A DNA stretch of 64,000 nucleotides from Tiliqua scincoides (lineage: Eukaryota > Chordata > Lepidosauria > Squamata > Scincidae): assembly GCF_035046505.1 (NCBI RefSeq), contig NC_089823.1:109081412-109145411 (forward strand). The letters run 5' to 3'. The translations under genes were made by a program, and so were the position numbers. This document shows, one piece after another, positions 43,896 through 54,099 of the stretch. The number at the start of each line of letters is the position of its first letter. Position 1 is the stretch's first letter. A model generated the notes under the pieces. It had not been told where the DNA came from. It saw only the letters and a program-made list of their open reading frames with translations, and ran no database searches.

Positions 43896-44505
43896 CACTA
43901 GCTGTGTCCAACACCTAACACATGCTCAGCTGAACTCATGAAAAGATTCCAACACATATAATTCTGTAGGCTCATAGATGCTTCCATTCATGAACTCCAT
44001 GCACAGCAGTCCAGACTATGTGCAAGTCTCTAAGTAAACATCACTGTTATGAACACAGGGACCCCATTCACATGGTCAAAATTTGAATTCGTGGATTTTG
44101 TGGGCATGGCCAGTGAGCTCACTGATATTAGGGGGAAGTTAACTCATGTTACCTGACTCTCCATTTCATGTTTTCATTGAATGTATGAATTCACAAATAA
44201 GGTTTCTGTAGTTCAGAAATTAAATTAGAATTGTTTTGGTTTTGAATTGGGCAGGGGGGGAACATGCTCCTGATTCTGCAGACTGCCTAGTGACAGCCTG
44301 CATAAGTAGGTGCTAAAATATTTACAGCTTTCAAGTGCCAGATGTCAGAGTTAGCGGTATGAATTATAGAGAAACACTATGAGTTAGGAGTGATCACCTT
44401 AGGCTGTTGTATCACAGAGATCAAATAATCACAAAAGTCAGTGCAACATGTCAGCATTCTGAAGTGTAGGATCCAATGGCATGTTACCTAGATCCCCCTA
44501 AGAAT
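43896..44505. other. No gene seen
   Basis: Anonymous unique DNA between the miniature cluster and the poly(A) signal of the putative host exon. Confidence 0.3.
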
Positions 44506-44511
44506 TTTATT
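44506..44511 (-). terminator. AATAAA poly(A) signal
   Basis: AATAAA on the minus strand, about 140 bases beyond the stop codon of the putative terminal exon at 44,652-44,817, a plausible distance for a short 3' UTR. Confidence 0.45.
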
Positions 44512-44651
44512 AGGATGGAGTGCTGCATTCTTCTCCTAGGAAAAGGAAGCCAATAATGTTTACCTTTCTTGCAAAAGAACACCTTGAGGCTGTTCTAGCT
44601 CCATGACTTTGTGGTCTATTATTTAAAAATTATGTGTGCTGTTCATGAGTT

Positions 44652-44817
44652 TTAGATGACGTGCTGATAATATTCCTCAAGTAGTCGCTCACACAAAGCA
44701 TCCTCTGATTTGACGCTCACATCTGGGGAAGCGAGCTTGTTTTCAGACATTCCCCTAAGAAACAGATTGTGAGGATTGATGGGAAGTTTATACGGCTGTC
44801 TTTCTGTTTCATAACAA
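44652..44817 (-). CDS. Probable terminal coding exon of an unidentified host gene
   Basis: On the minus strand a strong 3' splice site (GCTTTTTTCATTTCGTTCAG) precedes a frame of 54 codons: CYETERQPYKLPINPHNLFL, RGMSENKLASPDVSVKSEDA, LCERLLEEYYQHVI, then stop TAA. The exon starts with one base completing a codon from the previous exon. Composition is ordinary for a soluble charged protein C-terminus, with no repeat content. Several CpGs survive in an otherwise CpG-poor area (ACGTGC, GTCGCTC, GACGCTC, AGCGAGC), and a poly(A) signal follows. I do not recognise the family. Upstream exons would lie at higher coordinates, perhaps outside the window. Confidence 0.5.
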
Positions 44818-45391
44818 CTGAACGAAATGAAAAAAGCAATCACCCATAATAAAGTACTATCTTATGGCAGTAAATAGAACTGCATAACATATTACCCTGG
44901 AGCAATGTGAACTTTGAAATACATATGCTTGTCTTTAGCTTTGTAAGACTTCTGCAATGCACTGTAAGTTTTCCAAAGTTAAAAAAATCTTCACCGTTGC
45001 CTACTAGTGAAACAAAGATTGTAAAACTTTTTAAAAAATTCCTCCAGTATAGAAATGAAAGGATTATTTAAAAATACAAGCACATAATTCTCAAAAGAAT
45101 AAAGTGATACGACATGATCCAGTTGCTCCTTAATAACTTTCTGTTGGCTTGAGAAGTTTCAATTTAAATATATTTAATTTATCCTATGTCTGACGAAAAT
45201 TGAGTTCACATATTCCAGTAATTATAGTTAATTTGCAAGAAAAAAAAATGTTCCCAGATATTGTGCAGTGAACACTCCTTGGGCCGAGAGGCTTAATAGA
45301 CAAGTGTTCAGAGCTATTCGAGAGTTCCCAAGTTTTGCTGGCATGTGCCTGAGTGTCATTTCAGCTCCCATGTCTGAGAAAAGCAAAAAAC
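44818..45391. other. AT-rich DNA upstream of the putative exon
   Basis: Would be intron of the minus-strand gene if the exon is real. Enhancer-like words at 45,205-45,240 (CAGTAATTATAGTTAATTTG). No other exon found. Confidence 0.3.
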
Positions 45392-45670
45392 TAATGCCTG
45401 AATCCTAACCCCCTCCCCTGCTGGTGTAACTAACAATGCCCTGGCAGAGGCTGCTTAATGCTGCCACAAGCAGCCTCCTCTGATGAGCGCAACGGGCCTT
45501 GCCCTACAGGCAAGGAAACCACAGCAGTTGCCCATGTGCCAGCAAACCCACAAACACCCTCTGGAGCAGAAAAAATGGGCTACAGTCCTACATACGTATC
45601 TGGAAGTAAGCCTCTTTACTGAAGAGAATGGGACTTACTTTTGAGTTAACATGCCTAGGATTGCACTGCA
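45392..45670. mobile_element. Harbinger-type miniature fragments
   Basis: CTGAATCCTAACCCCCTCCC at 45,399 starts one copy. 45,585-45,670 is a short-class copy (CAGTCCTACATACGTATCTG, AATGGGACTTACTTTTGAGT, CCTAGGATTGCACTGC). Confidence 0.55.
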
Positions 45671-46539
45671 CATCTCTACCAATGACCTTTGTCTCCTCCA
45701 CTAACCTTATGTTAAATGCACAACCCCTCCCCTTTCTGACTCACAGCAGGTGGTGAAGTGAGATTTGAAGTATGATGTTAAAGGAAATTATTGTTATTAA
45801 ATCACTGAATCACCGCAGCTGGCTCTTGCCAACTCTCACAGGCTCCGAATTTCGTATCAGAGTTTGAATGCCTTGCAGGTTCATTCACATGATTTCCCAA
45901 ACAGATGAGGCAAACAGATTCTTAGAGCAGAAGGCCCCAAATTCTCAGGGAGAGTATGGGAGCCTGTGAGTCTTTGCGTGGGTGGGAGGGGAGAGCAATG
46001 CATTTGGGACAATCGTGGTGTTGTTGGGGAGGGGAGGGTTTTGAATCACTTAGCTGGGGTTTACTGCGGAGGATCTGGGGAGCCTGCGACCCCCTCTGCA
46101 GCCCTCCTGGCAGTTTCAAAGTCCTGTTAAAAGAAAAAAAAACTTCCTCTTTTTGTTGCTGCCATTGCTGCAGCCACCGCTCTTTAAGGGGGCAGCTACA
46201 GAGCTTCCTTGACTGGGATGCCCTGGTGACGCCCTGGTGACGCCCCATTTTGGAAACCTGTGCGTAAAGTACAAATCGGGAAAATCCCAGATGTTCTTCA
46301 GATCTAATCAAGGAACTTTTCTTATGAGCCTCATTTTTGACACCCAGTAGTCACTAATCATGACCTATCAGTCATTAGAAATATGGAGCCTAGCCATTCA
46401 TAGAAGGACTCCTGAATGCACCTGTCTTCATAGCTACCAGACACCTGATGGACATCAGCTAGGGTTGTAGCCTTAATGATGGCGAAGTGTGTAACTGGCT
46501 CCTGGGGAAATGCAAGTAAAAATGCTACTAATAATCTGA
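45671..46539. other. No gene seen
   Basis: Includes a G-rich stretch (46,020-46,110). The frames across 45,922-46,311 on both strands lack a recognised domain; they may reflect GC-rich repeat sequence. Confidence 0.3.
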
Positions 46540-46815
46540 ATCACGGATGTGGCAACACTTGGTGATGCACAAATTGAAGCTAACGAACAAGAAGAAGTAA
46601 TCAAATATAAAGACTTTCAGACTGAAGTAGAATGTTTTTGGCAAAGAAAGGCAGAGATTGTGCCAATAGTAGTTGATGCTTTAGGTGCCATGCCCCCAGA
46701 CTTGGAGAAACACCTGCACAACTTAAATTACATAATGACATATGAGCTGCAGAAAGCACATTCACTTGGAACTGCACATATTTTACACAAATCTAAAATC
46801 CTAAGTCCTTGGGAA
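46540..46815 (+). mobile_element. R4-like LINE, C-terminal end of ORF
   Basis: Reads VATLGDAQIEANEQEEVIKY, KDFQTEVECFWQRKAEIVPI, VVDALGAMPPDLEKHLHNL, then YELQKAHSLGTAHILHK. This matches the D.(A/S).PGD..V..KE.EK..KYQDL..E..R.W..K...VPVVVGALG signature ending the ORF of the LINE group I place in the R4/Dong clade, where the C-terminus holds a restriction-like endonuclease. The upstream endonuclease and RT are missing. Same group as the fragment at 166-415. Confidence 0.65.
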
Positions 46816-48504
46816 GGATTTGATCCTTTAATATCAGCCTGTGAAGTAAATCATCATCATCATGATGATACTCCCGTTGTTTGCATTATTAACATCCCAC
46901 ATTCATTGTATTCATCATTCAGTAATACATTTGTTTCACTGTACACTTGTTAGGCTTTTTCACATTCACAACTCCCATTTGTTTTTCTGCTGCCTGCATT
47001 TACTGACATTTTTTACTACTGCCTGTGGCAGCAGCTCCTCTGTGTTGCTGCTGGCTGAAAACTGTCATTTTTATTTCCCACAATGCTCCTGACGCAAGCA
47101 GCATTCTGGGGTACAGTGGGAATAAAAATGGCCATTGGCAACAAAAACTGCTAGCAACAAAACTGCACAGTTGCTGCCACCTCATGGTATGTTCCTCCTA
47201 CCATGGTGTGTTCTCATACCATTTATTTCAGAAGACCATTTAATTCAGAGTTCAGGAACATGGAACTGAACGTGTCCCATTAAGTTCATTCATTCTGCAA
47301 TGGATGCATGCTCCTACCATCTGTTCAAACTTGGGCCACAGAACCAGTTCAGTACCAGTTCAATGCTCCCCTGTGTGCTGAATGCAATCGAGACCTGAAC
47401 ATACACAAGTATGAAAGCTAGCCACACACAAAGCTAACAGTGCAAAGAGGCATTTTTTTCCAGGCGATGCTCCTCTTATATCTAACAGGAGGAGAAGTGA
47501 AAAATGGTATGATGATGATGATGATGTGCAAAATGCTTGTGAGAACACTGTGGCCTTCCCTTAGGATCCCTCAGTTGATTTCCCAGCTCTCTCTCTCTCC
47601 CCCCTCCCCAATACAGTTTAGGCAAAATCTGGTGATGAGGGTATTGCTCATTCCCTGATGCATTTATGGAGTGAGTGATTCTACCTCTTCATTCCCACTT
47701 TATAAGGCCAAGAAGAAGTAAGGCAGTCTACTGGTTGTCTCTTCCAAGACAACCCACACAAAAAAAGAGGGCAGACTGTCAGAAAAGTTAGAACCAGCTG
47801 CAAGATTTTGTCATTTAATAAATTGTGGCCCATTTTAATTCCACCCCTTTGTCTTTCTTTATGTGGGGAGGATGTGGCCAAATTCTGTTGTTCTCACTGA
47901 AACTTTTGTGTCCTCTCCTCATTAAAAAGAAATTCTCAGATGTTTTGCCTGAGGGGGCACCCATACTTTTTTGGAAGTTGAGCTCTGGATGAAATTTTGA
48001 AGACAACTCTACTTAAGATGTCCCTTCCTCCTAAAATGTTTGAAGAGTTGAAATGAAATCCTTTGCTTTTACTCAGCTAATTTGTCACTGTCTTGTCCTT
48101 AGCAGAAAAATTTAAATTATATTGATTGTTTTAGATGAGATAAGTAAATCCTATTATGTAATACCTATGGGAGCTACTATAAATCTGAAATATATACATA
48201 AATAAAATTGTGTTATTAGTAATGTGCTTGAGAGTTGATTTTTTTTAAAGCTACTTTTGAGGATATTTAAAACCCTTCCAAGGTGCTAGCATTCTCTGCT
48301 GAATTAATGTATCTTCTCAAATTTCAAGACTGCAAGGTCTTCTTATTTTAATTCCTTGCTATTTTGTGCACTGTGCCTGAGGCATTCAAGCTCCTCTTTA
48401 GTGTCTTTATGTTGAAGGCATTTTTCCCCCCTTTTAATTTAGCCCATTGCTGACTTTCAATTGTCCTTTTAGGTAGTTCTCTCCCTAGTGATTTTTACCA
48501 TGCA
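46816..48504. other. No gene seen
   Basis: Includes a short ATG repeat (47,509-47,526). No splice-supported frame or recognised repeat. Confidence 0.3.
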
Positions 48505-49285
48505 TTCCCCAATAAATACAGCCGACAACAGGTATGGGATTAAATGGGCCACTTTATTAACTTACAACAAGCGCAACAAGGCAAAATAGGAAACAATACC
48601 CAAACTAAGTGCGGGGTTCTAAATGGGGGAAACGGCCTAGCCGTCTACGTCCCCCAGTCTCATGGGGCGTCCACCCAACTCCAGGCGTAGCTCAATTGTT
48701 ATTAAGCCCGCCTTTCACTGTCGCCCAAAGAGGGTAAGCCAGCCAAACTACTCTGCCTTCAGGTCACCCCTGCAAGGCCCCAAAGTTCAGACCAGGGGCT
48801 AGCCAGCCTGCCTCCTCGAGCCGGACAAGCATCCAAAGAGCGGTTCTGGCTCACCCCTGCCCTTGCTGGCTTAGATTGGACGCCGGAGAAGGTCTTCTGT
48901 CTACCCACCCCGCACTTCTACCGCCAGTGACCAGGACAGTAAGAGGTATTATGCAGACCCAAACACGCTCCATAGCCAGTCTGAGTAGGCGAAAACAAAG
49001 CACCACCATATTGCCAATCAGATGATGCTCAAAAATTCCTACCTGGTCCTCCGTAGAACGACCAGCTAATCCCAGACTAGCTACAGGGCGGGTGGGAGGG
49101 GGTCGCTTCCAGGAATGGAACTGAGCCGGGTCTAGCGCCTGCGCGCTAGATCTGGCTCAGTTGTCCCGCCCCCCCAAGGGCAGCCAGCCAATCAGCTGGC
49201 AGCAAAGCCCTGCTGCCGGCTGATAGGGGGGTTTAGCCTGGCAATCAGCGCTAGCGTGCCCATACGGGCACGCTAGCTGCCTTAC
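48505..49285 (-). mobile_element. GC-rich LTR-like fossil element
   Basis: A sharp GC-rich island. On the minus strand it has a GGGGGGGCGGGACAACTGAG promoter-like stretch, two palindromes (CTAGCGTGCCCATACGGGCA CGCTAG at its 5' side, and a TCTAGCGC/GCGCTAGA stem), then near its end GTAAGTTAATAAAGTGGCCC and CCATACCTGTTGTCGGC. The AATAAAGTGRCCC ending resembles the terminal region of the fossil at 24.26 kb. I read it as an isolated terminal repeat of a Ngaro/DIRS-type or LTR element. No coding part; ends not fixed. Confidence 0.4.
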
Positions 49286-49519
49286 TGTGCAAAAATGCCT
49301 TGGGATATAGTAATGGTTTATATTGCACTGGGTCTTGCAATATACAATGCAAAGGGCCTGAAAGAAAGAAAAGCTCATGTTAAATTGTGTGGTATTCATC
49401 TTCATTCTGGACATTGATTCAGATATTGTTTGAGAGTGTAGGGGGCATTAACCTGTCTATTCACTTCTGTTGTTAAACTTGGCATGTGCTGTAATACTAA
49501 CTGCACAGAAGTGCTAAAT
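49286..49519. other. Spacer
   Basis: AT-rich DNA between the GC-rich relic and a miniature element; nothing recognised. Confidence 0.3.
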
Positions 49520-49732
49520 CACAGCCCAATCCTGAGCTCCAGTGGCATGCAGCTTTGGTGACATAGAAAACAGCTGCTGCCAGATCCTGCGCACCACGGG
49601 CTACTGCGGGCGGCACTTCAGGAGAAGGGAACTTTTGTCCCCTTCTCCCGGTTAAGGGAAGTAGCCCTGCAATGGTAAAAGTATTTGTGTAGAGCGCCGA
49701 GCCCCACCTGAACGGACAGGATCTGGTGGAGT
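49520..49732 (+). mobile_element. Harbinger-type miniature, interrupted by CR1
   Basis: CAGCCCAATCCTGAGCTCCA, then GGGAACTTTTGTCCCCTTCT and a GGGCTACTGCGGGCGGCAC block. It stops abruptly where CR1 similarity begins, so the CR1 either inserted here or the right half was lost. Confidence 0.55.
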
Positions 49733-50635
49733 GGAGCAGATACATTTCAATGTAAGTAAGTGTAAAGTCATACACATTGGGGCAAAAAATCAAAACTTTA
49801 GATATAGGCTGATGGGTTCTGAGCTGTCTGTGACACATCAGGAGAGAGATCTTGGGGTGGTGGTGGACAGGTCGATGAAAGTGTCCACCCAATGTGCGGC
49901 GGCAGTGAGGAAGGCCAATTCTATGCTTGGGATCATTAGGAAGGGTATTGAGAACAAAACGGCTAATATTATAATGCCGTTGCACAAATCGATGGTAAGG
50001 CCACACCTGGAGTATTGTGTCCAGTTCTGGTCACCGCATCTCAAAAAAGACATAGTGGAAATGGAAAAGGTGCAAAATAGGGCAACTAAGACGATTACTG
50101 GGCTGGGGCACCTTCCTTATGAGGAAAGGCTACGGCATTTGGGCCTCTTCAGCCTAGAAAAGAGATGCCTGAGGGGGGACATGATTGAGACATACAAAAT
50201 TATGCATGGGAAGCATGGAGTGGATAGAGAGATGCTCTTTACCCTCTTACACAACAGCAGAACCAGGGAACATCCACTAAAATTGAGTGTTGGGAGAGTT
50301 AGGACAGACAAGAGAAAATATTTCTTTACTCAGCATGTAATTGGTCTGTGGAACTCCTTGCCACAGCATGTGGTGATGGCATCTGGCCTGGATCCCTTTA
50401 AAGGGGGATTGGACAAGTTTCTGGAGGAAAAATCCATTACAGGGTACAAGTCGTAATGGGTGTTTGCAACCTCCTGATTTTAGAAATGGGCTACGTCAGA
50501 ATGCCAGTTGCAAGGGAGGGCACCAGGATGCAGGTCTCTTGTTATCTGGTGTGCTCCCTGAGGCATCTGATGGGCCACTGTGAGATACAGGAAGCTGGAC
50601 TAGATGGGCCTATGGCCTGATCCAGTGGGGCTGTT
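49733..50635 (+). mobile_element. CR1 LINE 3' part with open RT C-terminus
   Basis: A frame of about 240 codons from FNVSKCKVIHIGAKNQNFRY to EEKSITGYKS, parallel to the C-terminal half of the copy at 36.5 kb (HPLKLSVGRVRTDKRKYFFT, GLWNSLPQHVV). Then the CR1 3' UTR up to CCAGTGGGGCTGTT. 5' truncated after the RT palm. The ATG near its start is not a real start. Instead of ending in TTCTTATG units it folds back into an inverted copy of its own tip. Confidence 0.85.
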
Positions 50636-50676
50636 AAGAACATAAGAACAGCCCCACTGGATCAGGCCATAGGCCC
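50606..50676. repeat. Perfect 30-bp inverted repeat at the CR1 3' tip
   Basis: Left arm 50,606-50,635 (GGGCCTATGGCCTGATCCAG TGGGGCTGTT) and right arm 50,647-50,676 are exact reverse complements around the 11-base loop AAGAACATAAG. The right arm is a reversed CR1 tip. A further ATAGTTCTTATGTTCTTATA follows on the right. Confidence 0.9.
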
Positions 50677-50694
50677 ATATAGTTCTTATGTTCT

Positions 50695-50810
50695 TATACA
50701 TACATACATACATACATACATACATACATACATAGGTATTTATATACCAGCTTTCTCTGTTTTTTAGACAGCATTCAAGGTGGTTTACATGGGCAGGCTA
50801 GTCTAAACCA
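50695..50810 (-). mobile_element. SINE/L2-type tail with (ATAC)n
   Basis: (CATA)n at 50,697-50,732, then GGTATTTATATACCAGCTTT and AAGGTGGTTTACATGGGCAG GCTAG, the reverse complement of the L2-tailed SINE end seen at 5.97 kb. The 5' part is missing. Confidence 0.65.
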
Positions 50811-50994
50811 CCATTTTTCAAAGGGGTTCTTACTCATTCAAGAAAAATATCCACTGTTGTTAAGGACTCTGCTTTGTCCAATCTTCTTATAAGTGTTTAG
50901 AGAGTCAAACTATAAACAGAGCTAGGATGTGCAATTTTAAAATTAAAAAACAACAACCTTACAGTAGTTTAATAATTTCATTTGCTTACAATTA

Positions 50995-51226
50995 AAATAA
51001 TAATAATAATAACTCGGTATTTATATACTGCTTTTCTGGTCATCGGATTACTCCTCTGACTTTATTCAAGGCGGTTTACATAGGCAGGCGTTTCTAAATC
51101 CCTCCAGGGGATTTTTACAATCATAGAGGTTCTCTCTTTCAAGAACCAACAACATTTCAGAATGGATCTTCCTGGTTTGGTCTCACACCTGGCCTCCAAT
51201 TCTCCCACGCAGGCTGAAAAACACTA
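50995..51226 (-). mobile_element. tRNA-L2 SINE, 5' truncated
   Basis: (AAT)n then CGGTATTTATATACTGCTTT, AAGGCGGTTTACATAGGCAG GC, GGGGATTTTTACAATCATAG and GGCCTCCAATTCTCCCACG. It parallels 5,972-6,290 and lacks the tRNA head. Confidence 0.75.
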
Positions 51227-51235
51227 GTCATCAAT

Positions 51236-51758
51236 GACCCAATCCTAAGTAATATTTCTGACAGTGGAACAGAGGTTCTACTGTTGTAAATGGCTGTACA
51301 GCAACCCAGTATGCAGCTGCTATAGCGGGCTACTTGTCAGAGTGCAGGTAAGCTAGCAGGTGGGCAGGCAGTGGGAGGAATGGGCCTGGGGGGGGGGGGA
51401 GAACAGAAATGGGTCTGGGTGGGGAGGCGGCAAGTGGGAAGTGGAATGAAGGAGGGAAGGGTGGATCCCAGAGGCGCTGGTGTAGAACTTTGGGGAGAGA
51501 AAGAAATGGTAGTGGCATGCATCAGATCATATCATCTCTTTTTTTAAACGTTCCCACCCCTTTCTTCCCCTTGGACTTACACCTGGAACAGGTTCAAGGA
51601 GATCCACTGTGGAGCAGGAGACCTATGGATGGGTAAATGGAAATAAATCCCCTTACCCCTCTGAGACCTCCTGATCTGCCCTTCTGCTGGATACAGCATG
51701 CCTGTTTTTGACATAGCTTCATCAGTGAGGAGGAAAGGATAGGACAGGGCACTAAATC
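51236..51758 (+). mobile_element. Long Harbinger-type miniature
   Basis: From CCCAATCCTAAGTAATATTT to GGATAGGACAGGGCAC then TAA. Has the G-rich core (51,390-51,440), CTTGGACTTACACCTGGAAC and GGATACAGCATGCC. The left terminus lost its first bases. Confidence 0.6.
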
Positions 51759-52755
51759 AAGTGTACATTTCTCTGGGGTCTGCAGACCAATGAATGAATG
51801 AGGTGGGAGGGAGCTGTTTGTCAGATGCTGCCCATCCTGTCCAGGATGAGCATTCCTTCATTTTATAAGGTTTTCTTTGCTGCTATTATTGGTATCTGTG
51901 GACCAGCCCACAATTAACACTCATCATGAGTATGCTGCTGAAAACACATTCCTAACCTGGCCATACAGTTAGAATTGGATCATTGTCATTGTCAGCAAGC
52001 TGAGAGTTCCCAGCAGCTAACAGGAACATTAGGCAGAAGTGAGAAGATGTCAATATGATGACCATAATCCGCAGAGCAAACAGCTCTAAACGTAACAGTT
52101 GGCCTGGGGATCATATGCTATGGGGATGCTTTTTTTTAAAGCAATGTAGTAAGTGTTATATGCCAACCAGGTTTTATGGAAGTGGCTGGAGAGTACTATC
52201 ATATATCTGAATCAGGAACATAGGAAATTAAAATCTTAATTTATGCATATAAAAAGTGCATATAAAAAGTGTTCATGCAATTTCATGTAGCATGTAGCAC
52301 TAACTCACAGAATTTTTTGAGGCTGGTTGACCAAGAAGTAGATTCCCCCCTCTTTGTCATGGCTGAAATAATCAAGCACTGAATCTCCATAGCTGATCAT
52401 GGTTCAATATTTGAGTTCCTGTAATCAAACACAGCACAGAATGCTCAGAATCGGTTATCTGGTAACTTCTTCTTGCTGCTATTGAAAACGAACTGGTTTC
52501 ACTGCTTTGTGAGCCTTCCAACACACCTTTGTTCATCCTATCTCTCTGTGTCAACATCCTGTTGAAAGTCACAATCTTGAGTGCAAGTGTCACAATTTTG
52601 TCAATGTCAAGCACTTATACGTGCCACTGGTTACAACTGAAGAGATAGGGGACTAATACTGTCCCTGCTAGTCTGCTCTTCAGTGACTTAAGTCTGAGAA
52701 GAGTCAGGGGGTGGGGCAGGGAAGGGGGTATAGGGTCTTGGCATATGCAACTGAT
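51759..52755. other. No gene called
   Basis: A minus-strand frame at 52,372-52,614 (…KIVTLALKIVTFNRMLTQRD…, …SYQITDSEHSVLCLITG…) has rather protein-like wording but no ATG start, no clear splice context and no family I know. Otherwise spacer. Confidence 0.3.
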
Positions 52756-52759
52756 TGGG

Positions 52760-52870
52760 ACCTACTGGTGGGTTGCGACCTGATTTTTTGTGGGTTGCCA
52801 AAGGGTGATGGAAAGATCAGATAACTAATTGCCTCAATCCCTGAGGCTATTCAAAAAATCAGATACTGTA
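52760..52870. mobile_element. hAT-type fragment
   Basis: ACTGGTGGGTTGCGACCTGA TTTTTTGTGGGTTGCC is wording typical of hAT miniatures with GTGGGTCGCGACC repeats. Ends not found. Confidence 0.4.
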
Positions 52871-52916
52871 GCTTGCAGTTTGCAAGATAGCTGGTAATTA
52901 CCCTGCAAGGAACTTA

Positions 52917-53498
52917 GGGCACATTCCTAAACGGGCCTTACGCCGGTCCAAGTCCCTTGGGCTGGCATAGGAGGGTCGCAAACGTGCCATAAAGCACGTT
53001 TGCGCCTCCGTGGCTGGGAGCCGTGTCGGCGCATTTAGATGCGCCGATGCACGGAGACAGGCAGAAGCCTCTGCGGCGGCTTCCGCGCTGCTGCTTGTAT
53101 CGGTGCGCTTGTGCCAACGCAAGAGGTAAAGGTAGGCGTGGGGGGTGTGGGGAGGGGACAGAAGGGAGCATTTCTGAGTGGGGGGAGGGCAGGCGATGGG
53201 CGGCCCCGGGGGCAGGCATGCAGGGAGCTGGGGGCAGGGCTGGGACCTGGCAGTTATGCCGGATCCCAACACCCATCCCCGGACAGAACGGAGCGGCTTC
53301 CAGCCACTCCACTCTCCTCGGACTTGCGCCACCTCCAGAGGTTGCGCAGGTCCCAGGAGACAAGGGAGTTGTCTTTCCAGGAGTAAGGGAAAGAGCTTCC
53401 CCTTGCCCGTGGTTGAGCCGCTGCACCCAACCAAACTGCGTTGGATGCAGCGCAAGTCTCCTGGCTTGCCTGCTCCAGCGCAGTTTTGGATTGTGCCC
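52917..53498 (+). mobile_element. Complete long Harbinger-type miniature with TTA duplication
   Basis: GGGCACATTCCTAAACGGGC at the left and TTTTGGATTGTGCCC at the right, with TTA immediately outside each. Inside are the palindrome GCAAACGTGCCATAAAGCAC GTTTGC, a G-rich core, CGGACTTGCGCCACCTCCAG, AAGGGAAAGAGCTTCCCCTT and GTTGGATGCAGCGCAAGTCT. At 582 bp it is the fullest copy of the long type here. The several long reading frames on both strands are artefacts of GC content. Confidence 0.85.
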
Positions 53499-53629
53499 TT
53501 AGCTCTTGAAGTTTAATATAGGGAGATAAAATGCTTAAGGGTCTTTTTCTGGTTATTATTACTTATAAATTAACAAATAAATAAAAATTATTTCTAGATC
53601 TCCTTTTTTAGAAGTCTGGTAAACCTAGG

Positions 53630-53775
53630 CGAGTCCCAATAGAGTGTTGTTTAGGAAAGTGGGCCCTGGTGCTAAAATGTTTGGGGACCACTGCGGTACA
53701 CACTTATTTGAGAATGAGCTCCATAGAACTCAGTGGGACTTACTTCTGAGTAGAATGCCTATGACTGCACAGTAA
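53630..53775. mobile_element. hAT end followed by short miniature copy
   Basis: 53,640-53,694: GAAAGTGGGCCCTGGTGCTA AAATGTTTGGGGACCACTG, a reversed hAT terminus. 53,697-53,775: CACACTTATTTGAGAATGAG and AGTGGGACTTACTTCTGAGT AGAATGCC, a worn short-class Harbinger-type copy. Confidence 0.5.
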
Positions 53776-54099
53776 TAGGATATTATGCATGTTTATTCAA
53801 AAGTGTTACAATATTCAATGGACTGTTGAGTTTTCCCAGGTATATGTGCATAGACTGCAGCTTTGAGCATGTGCTGAACTCCTGGCTGAAATGCATCTTC
53901 ATGTGTGTTGAAGGAAATTCATGGAAAGTTGTTACAATCCTCTGGAGAAAACTCCACGCACAAGTTAGGAGAAAGCTGAGAAGCTTTACCTGAACTAAGT
54001 TGCTGCTGCGTAGAAAAAGGCTGAAGCAACTACTTTCTCTTTATCTCGTATCATCATTATATTTTACCGCATCTTCATGCTCCCTCCCAAAGAGTTTCT
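53776..54099. other. No gene seen
   Basis: Unique-looking DNA; no exon or repeat identified. Confidence 0.3.

Noticed and set aside
52898-53516. Five overlapping long frames on both strands, up to 185 codons
   Set aside because: They lie entirely within a complete GC-rich miniature transposon with TTA duplication; the low stop density is due to GC content.
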